A stretch of DNA of 64,000 nucleotides. Source: Streptomyces marinisediminis (GTDB lineage Bacteria > Actinomycetota > Actinomycetes > Streptomycetales > Streptomycetaceae). Positions 17,749 to 26,891 of the stretch are shown here, one piece after another. Where the stretch lies: the NCBI RefSeq assembly GCF_026262575.1, contig NZ_JAPKFL010000003.1:226256-290255 (forward strand), given 5' to 3'. The notes under the pieces are model-generated. The model did no database searches and was not told where the DNA came from. It was given only the letters and a program-made list of their open reading frames with translations. The position numbers and the translations under genes are program-made. The first letter of the stretch is position 1. Every line of letters starts with the position of its first letter.

Positions 17749-17920
17749 CAGTCCTCGCCGTGTCTGGAACCCGCCGGGTGCGGGCGCGCGTGTGGGGGGA
17801 TGGAAGAGCCATCCAAGCCGCTGCGGGTTGGGCGTGGCAAGTCGCGTCCACGGCGCCGGCTCCGCCCCGGCGCCGGGCCCGCCACATCCCGTGCAACCGG
17901 TCACGGAACGGGCACGTGGC

Positions 17921-17948
17921 TTGACTCGTCACACCCCTGGGGCAGACT
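17921..17948 (+). promoter_or_regulatory. Possible promoter of the PASTA-type kinase gene
   Basis: TTGACT (17921-17926) and CAGACT (17943-17948) are separated by 16 bp in the divergent gap. The -10 is imperfect. Confidence 0.4.
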
Positions 17949-18043
17949 TGGGCTGGCATGGGGGAAGCCCGAGCAGCTACAGCAACCGTACATGCGCAGA
18001 GCCCGGGCTCCCGGGCCTGCGGCGCCGAGGGGGAACAGGCACC

Positions 18044-19834
18044 ATGAGCGAGGTCGGCGGCGCGCAGCCAGGCGGTTTCGAGGGCGGCACCGTCGGAGGC
18101 GGCCGCTACCAGCTCCGGGACCTGCTGGGCGCGGGCGGCATGGCCTCCGTCCACCTCGCCTACGACTCGGTGCTGGACCGCCAGGTCGCGGTGAAGACGC
18201 TCCACTCGGAGCTGGGCCGCGAGGCCGCGTTCCGCGAGCGGTTCCGCCGCGAGGCGCAGGCCGTCGCCAAGCTCGCGCACACCAACATCGTCTCCGTCTA
18301 CGACTCGGGCGAGGACACCCTCCAGGGCGCCGTCGTGCCCTACATCGTCATGGAGTACGTCGACGGCAAGCCGCTGCGCACCGAGCTGGACGAGGACATC
18401 CGGCGGCACGGCGCGATGCCCACCGAGAAGGCGCTGAAGATCACCGGTGACGTGCTGGCGGCGCTGGACGCCAGCCACGAACTGGGCCTGGTGCACCGCG
18501 ACATCAAGCCGGGCAACGTGATGATGACGCGCCGCGGCGTGGTCAAGGTCATGGACTTCGGCATCGCCCGGGCGATGGAGTCCGGGGTGACGTCCATGAC
18601 GCAGACGGGCATGGTCGTCGGCACCCCGCAGTACCTCTCCCCCGAGCAGGCGCTCGGCCGCGGCGTCGACGCCCGCTCCGACCTCTACACCGTCGGCATC
18701 ATGCTCTTCGAGCTGCTCACCGGGCGGCTGCCGTTCGACGCCGACTCCCCGCTGGCCATCGCCTACGCGCACGTCCAGGAGGAACCGGTCGCGCCCTCCT
18801 CGATCAACCGCTCCGTCCCGCCCGCCGCGGACGCGATCGTCGCCCGCGCGCTGCGGAAGAACCCGAACGAGCGGTTCCCCACGGCCGAGGCGATGCGCGC
18901 CGAGTGCGCCCGCGTCGCCGGCTCGGGGGCCGCGGCGGGCGCGGCACCGGTGATCGTCAGCGGCGGCCCCGCCCCCGGCAGCGGCGCGGGGGTGGCGCAG
19001 TCCGTCTTCCCACCGGTCAGCGCCACCGGCACCCCGCCCCCGCCGAGCACCCTGCCGATGGGCGGCATGGGCGGCCAGGGCATGGGCGGGCAGCCCGCGG
19101 GCGCACAGGGCGGATACGCGGCGCCGTACGGGCAGCCGCAGGGCGGCTACGGCCCGTCCACCCCGCCGCCCGGCCACCCCCAGGGCTACGCCACGCCCCC
19201 GCCCGCCTACGGCTACCCGCACCCGCAGGGCCCCGCCACGCCCCCGCCCCAGGGCACCCCGGGCGCGGGCGGTGGCGGCCGAGGCAACCGCGGCGTGCTG
19301 ATGATCGCGCTGGCCGGGGTCACCGCCCTGGTGATCATCGCGGCCGTGGTCGCCGTCAACCTGCTCAACGACGGCGGGGACGACCCGGTGGCCAAGCCCA
19401 CCCAGGGGGCCACGGAGGAGCCGGGCGCCACCGAGGGCCCCGGCGGCGAGCCGGGCCCGGACCCCGACCCGACGTTGGTCGGAGACGGCCAGGACGGCGA
19501 AGGCGAAGACGACGGCGCGGGCTTCAAGGACGAGGACAAGACCAAGACGATCGACGCCGAGGAGTGCACCGAGGCGTACGACTACAACTGGGGGGACGAG
19601 GAGGACGAGGAGGACAACCGCGTGTCCATGCCCGACCTCACCTTCCACCACATCGACTCGGTCAAGGACTGCGTCCGCGAGGCGGGCTGGGTGCTCGACA
19701 CCGACCTGTCCTACGAGGACGAGAACATCTACGGCAAGAACACCGTCCTGAAGCAGTCCCCGAAGCCCTACGAGGCGTTCGACCCGGACGAGGACAAGGT
19801 CAAGCTCGTCGTCTCCACCGGCAACGCGGGCTGA
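18044..19834 (+). CDS. Membrane Ser/Thr protein kinase with C-terminal PASTA-like domain
   Basis: 596-aa kinase. Kinase domain ~21-290 with GAGGMASV loop, Lys51, HRDIKPGN (151-158), DFG (171-173). A long cytosolic linker rich in Gly, Pro, Tyr and Gln (~330-415) precedes a transmembrane helix at about 418-440. The external part is acidic, then a single PASTA-like repeat (about 526-595, VSMPDLTFHHIDSVKDCVRE through KVKLVVSTG). Two cysteines, near 508 and 543, could form a disulfide. Canonical PASTA kinases carry several repeats binding muropeptides; this has one divergent copy. ATG at 18044 is 296 nt from the divergent kinase start. Confidence 0.9.
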   Translation: MSEVGGAQPGGFEGGTVGGGRYQLRDLLGAGGMASVHLAYDSVLDRQVAVKTLHSELGREAAFRERFRREAQAVAKLAHTNIVSVYDSGEDTLQGAVVPYIVMEYVDGKPLRTELDEDIRRHGAMPTEKALKITGDVLAALDASHELGLVHRDIKPGNVMMTRRGVVKVMDFGIARAMESGVTSMTQTGMVVGTPQYLSPEQALGRGVDARSDLYTVGIMLFELLTGRLPFDADSPLAIAYAHVQEEPVAPSSINRSVPPAADAIVARALRKNPNERFPTAEAMRAECARVAGSGAAAGAAPVIVSGGPAPGSGAGVAQSVFPPVSATGTPPPPSTLPMGGMGGQGMGGQPAGAQGGYAAPYGQPQGGYGPSTPPPGHPQGYATPPPAYGYPHPQGPATPPPQGTPGAGGGGRGNRGVLMIALAGVTALVIIAAVVAVNLLNDGGDDPVAKPTQGATEEPGATEGPGGEPGPDPDPTLVGDGQDGEGEDDGAGFKDEDKTKTIDAEECTEAYDYNWGDEEDEEDNRVSMPDLTFHHIDSVKDCVREAGWVLDTDLSYEDENIYGKNTVLKQSPKPYEAFDPDEDKVKLVVSTGNAG

Positions 19835-20311
19835 CCCCGGCGCCGTTCGAGCAGCCCGCGCACCCGGGCGCCGCCCGCCCCTCCGGGGCTCCCGTGACGC
19901 CGCCCGGGTGGGCGCTGGCCGCCCCCCCCGGGGGCTCCCGCGCGGGCGTCGTCCGAGGGGTTGGGTGCCGTGCCGTCCGCTCCGGTGTGTGGCGCGGGCT
20001 CGGCCTGCTCGCGTTCCGTGCGTACGTCCGTCTCCGTGCCGCCCGCGTGCCGTCTCCGTGCCGCCCGCGTGCCGCTCCGGCTGAGGGTGCTGCCCGACTC
20101 CGGGCGTCCCCGCGCCGGTGCCGCCCACGGTGCTGCGCGCTGCGGCGTCGGTGTGCGGGAGGCGTCGCCGGGTTCCCGCCCGGCACCGTCCCCGAGCCCT
20201 CGCGCCGCGCCCGCCGCGGGCTCCCTCGGTGCGGCCGGCGCACGGCGGCGAGCGGTCGGCGTATCGCATCGCGGACGGGGGGCGGGCGTGCATACCTGTT
20301 GTATCTAAGAT
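19835..20311. other. 477-bp intergenic region
   Basis: No gene supported. It contains the 22-bp direct repeat at 20029-20072 and, at its right end, the GntR promoter. Confidence 0.55.
20029..20072. repeat. Perfect tandem duplication of a 22-bp unit
   Basis: Two identical 22-bp copies (20029-20050, 20051-20072) beginning CGTCTCCGTGCC lie in the noncoding gap between the kinase and gntR genes. Confidence 0.85.
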
Positions 20312-20318
20312 GTGTGCA
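20289..20318. promoter_or_regulatory. gntR promoter region with near-palindrome
   Basis: TGCATAC and GTGTGCA are inverted arms (one mismatch) flanking a TTGTATCTAAGAT core that contains a TATCTA -10-like hexamer at 20302-20307. The spacing suggests a leaderless or very short-leader mRNA and possible autoregulation. Confidence 0.35.
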
Positions 20319-20992
20319 TGCCTTCCGCCGCGCGTGTCGCCGCCGACGCCCCCGCCAAGCCCGTGCCCGCCGCCGAACGGGTCTACGGGCACGTGAAACA
20401 GGGCGTGCTGGAACGGCGGTACGAGGGCGGGACGCTGCTGACGGAGGGCGAGCTCGCCGAGGCCGTCGGGGTGTCGCGGACCCCGGTGCGCGAGGCGCTG
20501 CTGCGGCTGGAGGCGGACGGCCTGCTGCGGCTGTACCCGAAGAAGGGCGCCCTCGTGCTGCCCGTCTCCGCGCAGGAGATCGGGGACGTCGTGGAGACCC
20601 GGCTGCTGGTCGAGGAGCACGCGGCGCGCAGAGCCGCGCCACCGCCACCGGGGCTCGTCGCGGAGCTGGAGGAGCTGCTGGCGCGCCAGCGGGCGCTCGC
20701 CGAGGCCGGGGATCTGGCCCAGGTCGCCGTCGTCGACCGGTGCTTCCACGCCACCATCGTCCGCGCCACCGGCAACCAGATCCTCACCCGCCTGTACGAC
20801 CAGCTCCGCGACCGCCAACTGCGCATGGGCGTCGCGCTGATGCACGCCCACCCCGGCCGCGTGGCCCAGAACCTCACCGAGCACGGCGAGATCCTCGACG
20901 CCCTGCGCGCCGGGGACGCGGAGGCCGCCGTGGCCGCCGTCCACCGGCACGTCAGCTCGGTGCACCGGCTGCTGCGCGGAGACCTGCGGTGA
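20318..20992 (+). CDS. GntR-family regulator, FCD type
   Basis: 224 aa. N-terminal winged HTH (about 15-75, GELAEAVGVSRTPVREALLR) and a C-terminal all-helical FCD ligand domain (about 80-215) with DRCFHATIVRATGN and NLTEHGEILDALRAGD, where His and Asp side chains usually hold a metal and a carboxylate ligand. ATG at 20318 or GTG at 20312 may start translation. Its stop overlaps the MFS start by GTGA, so regulator and transporter form an operon; the effector is likely the transported solute. Confidence 0.88.
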   Translation: MPSAARVAADAPAKPVPAAERVYGHVKQGVLERRYEGGTLLTEGELAEAVGVSRTPVREALLRLEADGLLRLYPKKGALVLPVSAQEIGDVVETRLLVEEHAARRAAPPPPGLVAELEELLARQRALAEAGDLAQVAVVDRCFHATIVRATGNQILTRLYDQLRDRQLRMGVALMHAHPGRVAQNLTEHGEILDALRAGDAEAAVAAVHRHVSSVHRLLRGDLR

Positions 20993-22284
20993 CGGCCGCC
21001 GCCCGGCCGCCCGGGGACCCGCCCGGCGGCCGGCGCGCCGTGGCGATGTGGGGCCTGGGCGTCACCGTCTACTTCGTCGCCGTCACCTACCGCACGTCGC
21101 TGGGCGTCGCCGGGATCGAGGCCGCGGACCGGTTCGCCGTCAACGCCTCGGCGCTGTCGACGTTCTCCCTGCTGCAACTCCTGGTCTACGCGAGCCTCCA
21201 GATACCCGTCGGCCTGCTCGTGGACCGCTGGGGCACCCGCAGGGTGCTGTCGCTGGGCATCGTGCTGTTCACCTGCGGCCAGTTCGGCTTCGCGCTCGCC
21301 GAGTCCTACCCGGTGGCCCTGCTCTGCCGCGCGCTGCTGGGCTGCGGGGACGCGATGACGTTTATCAGCGTGCTGCGGCTGGGCGGGCGCTGGTTCCCCG
21401 GGCGGCGCGGTCCGCTGGTCGCCCAACTGGCCGCGCTCATCGGCATGGCGGGCAACCTCGTCACCACGCTCGTGCTGGCCCGCGTGCTGACCGCCTTCGG
21501 GTGGACGCCGACGTTCGCCGGGAGCGCCGTGGGCGGCGCCCTGGTGCTCGTGCTGGTGCTGCTGTTCCTGAAGGACCAGCCGCCCGGGTACGAGGCCGGC
21601 CCGGTGCGCCACACCGGCCCCGGGTACGTGCGGCGGCAGATCGTCGCGGCCTGGCGGGAGCCGGGCACGCGGCTGGGCATGTGGGTGCACTTCACCACCC
21701 AGTTCCCCGCCATGGTGTTCCTGCTGCTGTGGGGACTGCCGTTTCTCGTGGAGGCCCAGGGGATGTCCATCGCGGGCGCGGGCGGGCTGCTCACCGTCGT
21801 CGTGCTGTCCAACATGGTGATCGGACTGGTGTACGGACAGACGATCGCGCGGCACCACGGGGCCCGGGCGCCGCTGGCGTTGGGCACCGTCGGCGCCACG
21901 GCGCTGCTGTGGGGAACGGTGCTGGCCTGGCCCGGGCAGGCGCCCCTGGCGCTGCTCGTCGCGCTCTGCGTGGTGCTGGGCGCCTGCGGGCCGGCGTCCA
22001 TGATCGGCTTCGACTTCGCCCGGCCCGCGAACCCGCCGGAGCGTCAGGGCACCGCCTCCGGGATCGTCAACATGGGCGGTTTCACGGCGTCCATGACGAC
22101 GCTGCTGGCCATCGGCGTGCTGCTGGACGTCACGGGGGACGCCTTCCGCGTCGCCTTCTCGGCCGTGTTCGTGCTCCAGGCGCTCGGCCTCAGCCAGATC
22201 CTGCGGCTGCGGCGGCGCGCGGACCGGCGCGAGCGCGAACGCGTCGTCGCCAGCCGCGTGGAGGCCGTCCACGTCCCGGTGTGA
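20989..22284 (+). CDS. MFS transporter
   Basis: 431 aa with about 12 hydrophobic helices. The MFS signature between helices 2 and 3 is GLLVDRWGTRRVLSLG, with a second-half counterpart weakened. The central loop carries KDQPPGYE, typical of nitrate/carboxylate-like MFS proteins. GTG start overlaps the GntR stop by 4 nt. Substrate unknown; regulator coupling suggests a small organic acid. C-terminus is Arg-rich and cytosolic. Confidence 0.88.
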   Translation: MTAAARPPGDPPGGRRAVAMWGLGVTVYFVAVTYRTSLGVAGIEAADRFAVNASALSTFSLLQLLVYASLQIPVGLLVDRWGTRRVLSLGIVLFTCGQFGFALAESYPVALLCRALLGCGDAMTFISVLRLGGRWFPGRRGPLVAQLAALIGMAGNLVTTLVLARVLTAFGWTPTFAGSAVGGALVLVLVLLFLKDQPPGYEAGPVRHTGPGYVRRQIVAAWREPGTRLGMWVHFTTQFPAMVFLLLWGLPFLVEAQGMSIAGAGGLLTVVVLSNMVIGLVYGQTIARHHGARAPLALGTVGATALLWGTVLAWPGQAPLALLVALCVVLGACGPASMIGFDFARPANPPERQGTASGIVNMGGFTASMTTLLAIGVLLDVTGDAFRVAFSAVFVLQALGLSQILRLRRRADRRERERVVASRVEAVHVPV

Positions 22285-22366
22285 GGGACCCGGCCGTACC
22301 CCGGCCCCGCCCGCCCGCCGCGACGGCGCCCCGGCGGGGCCCGGCGGCACGCAGCCCGGGCTCAGG

Positions 22367-22414
22367 CGTCACGGCGTCACGGGATCACGGCGTCACGGGA
22401 TCACGGCGTCACGG
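22367..22414. repeat. Tandem repeat, 16-bp unit, overlapping a gene end
   Basis: Two full units of CGTCACGGGATCACGG (22375-22390, 22391-22406), each flanked by CGTCACGG half-units. The stop codon of the following minus-strand gene (22401-22403) lies inside, so its last codons come from the repeat. Confidence 0.85.
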
Positions 22415-23225
22415 CGAACTCGCGCAGGATCGCGTCGGCCAGCCGCTCGTCGCCCTCGACCTTCACCCGGTCGGCCACCGCCTGCGGACGCACGCGGCCG
22501 CAGGCGAGGCGCACGTACGTCTCCCAGTCCAGCCCGAACGTCACCGCCGGACCGAGTGAGGGGCTGCCGTTGACCGAGCCGTTGCCGTTCTCGTCCACCC
22601 GCACCGTGCGCATGAACTCCACCGGACCGTGCACGTCGAAGACCACCGCCGAGCGCGCGGGCGCCGAGGCCCGTTCGGCGACGACCTCCGGCAGCGCCTC
22701 GATCAGCACGTCCCGCGCCACGTACGCCCCCGGCCCGTCCAGGTTGCCCGGCTCGCCCAGCGCCCGCCGCAGGTCCTGCTCGTGCACCCACACGTCGAAC
22801 GCGCGCTCCCGCAGCATCGCCTCCAACGTGATCTCGTGGCCCAGCGGGTGACGCAGCGTCCGCTCCGGGCCGCGCTTCTCGTTGCGCAACTGCCGGGCCC
22901 GCCGGATGATCGTGTACTCCAGCTCGGCCGTCATCTCCGCACCCGTGTGGTGCCGCCGCACGTCGACCTGGACCTCCATGCGGCGGCTCGTCTCGTCCGT
23001 GACGTGGTAGAGGTCGCGCGGCAGGGTGTGGATCGGCCGCGGGTCGCCCAGCAGCTCGCACTCCAGGCCGATGACGTGCGAGACGACGTCCCGCACCGAC
23101 CAGCCGGGACACGCCGTGGCGCGGTTCCACCCGCTCTCCGGGAGCGGCTGCACGAGCGCGGATATCGCCTCGATCGAGTGAGTCCAGGAGTCGACGTAGG
23201 GCTGAAGGCTCGGGTGATCGGTCAC
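22401..23225 (-). CDS. Maleylpyruvate isomerase-family (DinB-like, mycothiol-type) protein
   Basis: 274 aa with a DinB four-helix fold. The motif WNRATACPGWSVRDVVSHVIGLE near residue 33 holds the usual His, and AFDVWVHEQDLRRAL a second His, matching the metal-binding pattern of actinobacterial mycothiol-dependent isomerases. A C-terminal SCP2-like domain (about 185-270) follows. GTG at 23225 is preceded by GAGGGG. Divergent from the nitrilase gene with about 165 bp between. Precise substrate unknown. Confidence 0.85.
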   Translation of the reverse strand: MTDHPSLQPYVDSWTHSIEAISALVQPLPESGWNRATACPGWSVRDVVSHVIGLECELLGDPRPIHTLPRDLYHVTDETSRRMEVQVDVRRHHTGAEMTAELEYTIIRRARQLRNEKRGPERTLRHPLGHEITLEAMLRERAFDVWVHEQDLRRALGEPGNLDGPGAYVARDVLIEALPEVVAERASAPARSAVVFDVHGPVEFMRTVRVDENGNGSVNGSPSLGPAVTFGLDWETYVRLACGRVRPQAVADRVKVEGDERLADAILREFAVTP

Positions 23226-23390
23226 GGGACCCCTCGTGGGACGGAACGGTACGGAGCTTTCGCGGGCGGGTGCCCTTCAAGTTAGTCTGCGCACGGGCAG
23301 CCGGGCACCGCTTTTGGGTGACGATCGTAGGCGTATCGGCATACGGTGCGGCGCCCGGAGCGGACGCGAGCAGCGAAGGAGGTCCTCCCG

Positions 23391-24170
23391 GTGCGAGCAG
23401 CACTGATCCAGATCGGTGTCGATCAGGACGAGCCGGTCGATTCCCGCCGCGACAGGGCGGCTTCCCTGGTGCGTCGGCAGACCGAGGCCGACCTCGTGGT
23501 GCTGCCCGAGCTGTGGTCCGTCGGCGCCTTCGCCTTCGACCGCTTCGAGGCCGAGGCCGAGCCCGTGCCCGGCGGGCCGACGGTCCAGGCCATGGCCGAC
23601 GCCGCCCGCGCGGCCCACGTGTGGCTGCACGCGGGGTCCGTCGTCGAGCGCGCCATCGACGGCGCGCTCTACAACACCTCCCTCGTCTTCTCCCCCGAGG
23701 GCCAGCTCACCGCCACCTACCGCAAGATCCACCGCTTCGGCTTCGACCGGGGCGAGGCGACGCTGATGTCCGCGGGCACCGCCCCCGTCACCGCCGAGGC
23801 CGCCGGGACGACGCTGGGCCTGGCCACCTGCTACGACCTCCGCTTCCCCGAGCTGTTCCGCGCGCTCACCGACGCCGGGGCCCAGGTGCTCGCCGTCCCC
23901 GCCGGCTGGCCCGCCGCCCGCGCCGCCCACTGGGACCTGCTGGCCCGCGCCCGCGCGGTGGAGAACCAGGCCTACGTCCTGGCCTGCGGCACGGCCGGCA
24001 CGCACGCCGGCGTCCCGCAGGCCGGGCGCACCGCGGTCATCGACCCCTGGGGGGAGACGCTGGCCGCCGCCGACGACGCCACCGAGCAGGTCGTCACCGC
24101 CGACCTCGACCCCGCGCGCGTCGCCGCCGTCCGCGAGGAGTTCCCGGCCCTGAAGGACCGCGTGCTGTGA
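23391..24170 (+). CDS. Carbon-nitrogen hydrolase (nitrilase superfamily)
   Basis: 259-aa single-domain hydrolase with the Glu40-Lys112-Cys147 triad (LPELW, YRKIHRFGF, TCYDLRFPELF). The family cleaves C-N bonds of omega-amides, N-carbamoyl compounds or deaminated glutathione-like products. GTG at 23391 is chosen because GGAGGT lies 8 nt upstream; a longer frame from 23346 lacks this. The size and motif spacing fit the Nit2/omega-amidase branch, though substrate cannot be read from sequence. Confidence 0.9.
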   Translation: MRAALIQIGVDQDEPVDSRRDRAASLVRRQTEADLVVLPELWSVGAFAFDRFEAEAEPVPGGPTVQAMADAARAAHVWLHAGSVVERAIDGALYNTSLVFSPEGQLTATYRKIHRFGFDRGEATLMSAGTAPVTAEAAGTTLGLATCYDLRFPELFRALTDAGAQVLAVPAGWPAARAAHWDLLARARAVENQAYVLACGTAGTHAGVPQAGRTAVIDPWGETLAAADDATEQVVTADLDPARVAAVREEFPALKDRVL

Positions 24171-24342
24171 CACCGGCGGCCCGCTCCGGCCACCCCGGGC
24201 GGGCGTGCGGCGCCGCGCCCGCGCACCCCGCCGGGGGCACGGGCGCCGGTCGGCCGGAGGGCGGCGGGCGTGAGCGCGGGGCACCGGTGCCCGCGGCGGA
24301 GTGCCGTGGGTCCCGGCCGACCGGGGATGGCACCCTGGGCGC

Positions 24343-26229
24343 ATGAACGCTGCCTCTCCCGCCCCGCGCCGTCCCCGCGTCCGTGCTCCCGAGCTGATCG
24401 GCAAGGGTGGCTGGCTCAACACGGGTGGCAAGGACCTGACACTCGCGGAACTGCGCGGCAAGTGCGTCGTCGTCGACTTCTGGACGTTCTGCTGCGTCAA
24501 CTGCCTGCACGTGCTCGACGAGCTGCGGGAGGTGGAGGAGCGGCACCGGGACAGCGTGGTCGTCGTCGGGGTGCACTCGCCGAAGTTCGCGCACGAGGCC
24601 GAGCACCAGGCCGTGGTGGACGCCGTGGAGCGGTACGCGGTGCACCACCCGGTGCTCGACGACCCGGAGCTGGCCACCTGGAAGCAGTACGCGGTGCGGG
24701 CGTGGCCGACGCTGGTGGTGATCGACCCGGAGGGGTACGTCGTCGCGCAGCACGCCGGGGAGGGGCACGCGCACGCCATCGAGACGCTGGTCACCGAGTT
24801 GGAGGCGGAGCACGCGGCGAAGGGCACGCTGCGGCGCGGTGACGGCCCGTACGTGCCCCCGGAGCCCGAGCCCACCGACCTGCGCTTCCCGGGCAAGGCG
24901 CTGGCGCTGCCGGGCGGGGGGTTCCTGGTCAGCGACTCCACGCGGCACGCGCTGGTGGAGCTCGCGGCGGACGGCGAGACCGTGCTGCGCCGGGTGGGCA
25001 GCGGGGAGCGCGGACTCGTCGACGGCCCGGCGGACACGGCGCGGTTCAGCGAGCCGCAGGGGCTGGCGGTGCTCCCCTCGGGCGAGGTCGTCGTCGCGGA
25101 CACGGTGAACCACGCGCTGCGCGGCGTGGACCTGGCCACCGGCACCGTCCGCACCCTGGCGGGCACCGGCCGGCAGTGGTGGCAGGGCGGGCCGACGAGC
25201 GGCGCGGCGCGCGAGGTGGCGCTGTCGTCGCCGTGGGACGTGGCGTGGTTCGACGGGCGGCTGTGGATCGCCATGGCCGGCGTCCACCAGTTGTGGACGT
25301 ACGACCCGGAGGCGGAGACGGTGGCGGTCGCCGCCGGCACGACGAACGAGGGCCTGGTGGACGGGCCCGCCGCCGAGGCGTGGTTCGCGCAGCCCTCGGG
25401 TCTCGCGGCCACCGGGGAGCGGCTGTGGGTCGCCGACGCCGAGACCTCCGCGCTGCGCTGGCTGGACCGGGACGGCACCGTGCACACCGCGGTCGGCACC
25501 GGCCTGTTCGACTTCGGGCACCGGGACGGCCCGGCGGAGCAGGCGCTGTTCCAGCACCCGCTGGGCGTCACCGCGCTGCCCGACGGCTCGGTGGCCGTCA
25601 GCGACACCTACAACCACGCGCTGCGCCGCTACGACCCGGCCACCGGCGAGGTGAGCACGCTGGCGACGGACCTGCGCGAGCCGTCCGGCGCCGTCCTCCC
25701 GCGCGCGGCGGCGGCCGCGGGCGCCGGTGCCGCTGACGCCCGCACCGGCGGCGGGGGCGCGGGCGGCGTGGAGATCGTCGTCGTGGAGTCGGCGCGGCAC
25801 CGGCTGACGCGGCTGCGGTTGCCGCAGGAGGCGGTGGCGGTCGACGCCGTCGCGCACCGCACGCGGCGGGCGGCCGCCCCGGTGGCGTCCGGGGCGCTCA
25901 CGGTGGACGTGGTGTTCACCCCGCCGGCCGGGCAGAAGCTCGACACCCGGTACGGTCCGGCCACCCGGCTGCTGGTCAGTGCCACGCCGCCGGAGCTGCT
26001 GGCCGACGGCGGCGGCGCGGGCACGGAGCTGCGCCGCGCGCTGCGGCTGAACCCGGAGGTCGCCGAGGGCGTGCTGCACGTGTCGGCGATGGCCGCCTCG
26101 TGCGACGACGACACCGCGGCGGAGTACCCGGCCTGCCACGTCCACCAGCAGGACTGGGGCGTCCCGGTGCGCCAGTCCCCGGACGGCGACGAGCGCCTGC
26201 CCCTCGTCCTGGCGGGGCTGGACGCCTAG
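24343..26229 (+). CDS. Thioredoxin-NHL repeat protein (NHLRC2-like)
   Basis: 628 aa. An N-terminal thioredoxin-fold domain (about 15-155) carries WTFCCVNC: redox pair Cys51-x-x-Cys54 with an extra Cys50. A six-bladed NHL propeller follows (about 180-450; repeated SEPQGLAVLPSGEVVVADT-type blades), then a beta-rich C-terminal domain (about 480-628) with a Cys-Asp-rich segment near 590. No signal peptide is visible, so it is probably cytosolic. The architecture is conserved from bacteria to animals; its reaction is not known. Confidence 0.88.
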   Translation: MNAASPAPRRPRVRAPELIGKGGWLNTGGKDLTLAELRGKCVVVDFWTFCCVNCLHVLDELREVEERHRDSVVVVGVHSPKFAHEAEHQAVVDAVERYAVHHPVLDDPELATWKQYAVRAWPTLVVIDPEGYVVAQHAGEGHAHAIETLVTELEAEHAAKGTLRRGDGPYVPPEPEPTDLRFPGKALALPGGGFLVSDSTRHALVELAADGETVLRRVGSGERGLVDGPADTARFSEPQGLAVLPSGEVVVADTVNHALRGVDLATGTVRTLAGTGRQWWQGGPTSGAAREVALSSPWDVAWFDGRLWIAMAGVHQLWTYDPEAETVAVAAGTTNEGLVDGPAAEAWFAQPSGLAATGERLWVADAETSALRWLDRDGTVHTAVGTGLFDFGHRDGPAEQALFQHPLGVTALPDGSVAVSDTYNHALRRYDPATGEVSTLATDLREPSGAVLPRAAAAAGAGAADARTGGGGAGGVEIVVVESARHRLTRLRLPQEAVAVDAVAHRTRRAAAPVASGALTVDVVFTPPAGQKLDTRYGPATRLLVSATPPELLADGGGAGTELRRALRLNPEVAEGVLHVSAMAASCDDDTAAEYPACHVHQQDWGVPVRQSPDGDERLPLVLAGLDA

Positions 26230-26456
26230 GCGGCGGCGGGCTTCTCGAGGCCGCCCGGGTACGCGCCCGCGTCGATCCGCCGTGTGGAGAAGGCCAGGAA
26301 GCCCGGCATCCCCGGCGAGCATGGACGACGCGGACGGCAGGGGGCGCGGTGGGACGTGGGGGCCGGCGCCGTCCACCGCGCGGTGGCGGCCGCGTCCCCG
26401 CGCCGGGTCGGCCGAGGCGTCCCGGCGCGGGCGGTCGGGGACTTCGGGGCGGGCGG

Positions 26457-26891
26457 TCAGGCCGCCTGGGTCAGCTCCGCGCGGCCGAAGAGGATGGCGT
26501 AGCCGGAGGGGAGCTGGGCGAGAACGCGGTCGAGGAGGTCGTCACCGGCCAGGCGGGCGACGGCCGCGAGGACGGTGCCCGCGTCCCAGCGCGTGGTGGC
26601 CAGGGTGCCGCCGGTGCGGGTGGCGAGGTCCTTGACGAAGGCCCAGCCGGTCAGGGTGTCGGTGCCGGGCGCCTCGGCGGTGAGCACGCGGGCCGCCTCG
26701 GGGGGCAGGCACGCGGCGAGTTCGTCGCGCACCGCGCCGGTGAGCCGGCGGCCCAGCGCGGCCAGGACGGCCCGGGTCACGTCCTCGGCCCGCTGCCGGG
26801 TCGGGTAGGCGCCGTCGTACCGGACGCGCGCGAGGAGCTGCTCGTACGTCATGCCGGAAGCGGGGCGGAGGGCCTGGGGAGTGGCGGGCAT
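26457..26891 (-). CDS. DUF2267 protein
   Basis: 144 aa if started at ATG 26891; ATG 26852 (MTYEQLLARVRYDG) is an alternative that begins exactly at the domain. The DUF2267 pattern is clear: YPTRQRAEDVTRAVLAALGRR, LAACLPPE, then a second half with WDAGTVLAAVARLAGDDLLD and AQLPSGYAILF. The function of this helical protein family is unknown; in actinomycetes it is often beside stress genes, here 0.4 kb downstream of hsp18 on the same strand. Confidence 0.85.
   Translation of the reverse strand: MPATPQALRPASGMTYEQLLARVRYDGAYPTRQRAEDVTRAVLAALGRRLTGAVRDELAACLPPEAARVLTAEAPGTDTLTGWAFVKDLATRTGGTLATTRWDAGTVLAAVARLAGDDLLDRVLAQLPSGYAILFGRAELTQAA

Noticed and set aside
16481..20965. A 1494-codon open frame on the minus strand
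   Set aside because: It is antisense to the kinase and GntR genes and has no family features.
22367..22414. CRISPR-like repeat
   Set aside because: Units are 16 bp with no spacers and no cas genes nearby.
26230..26456. Possible small gene or gene remnant after the thioredoxin-NHL gene
   Set aside because: A short frame starting at 26284 has unconserved-looking sequence and no ribosome site.
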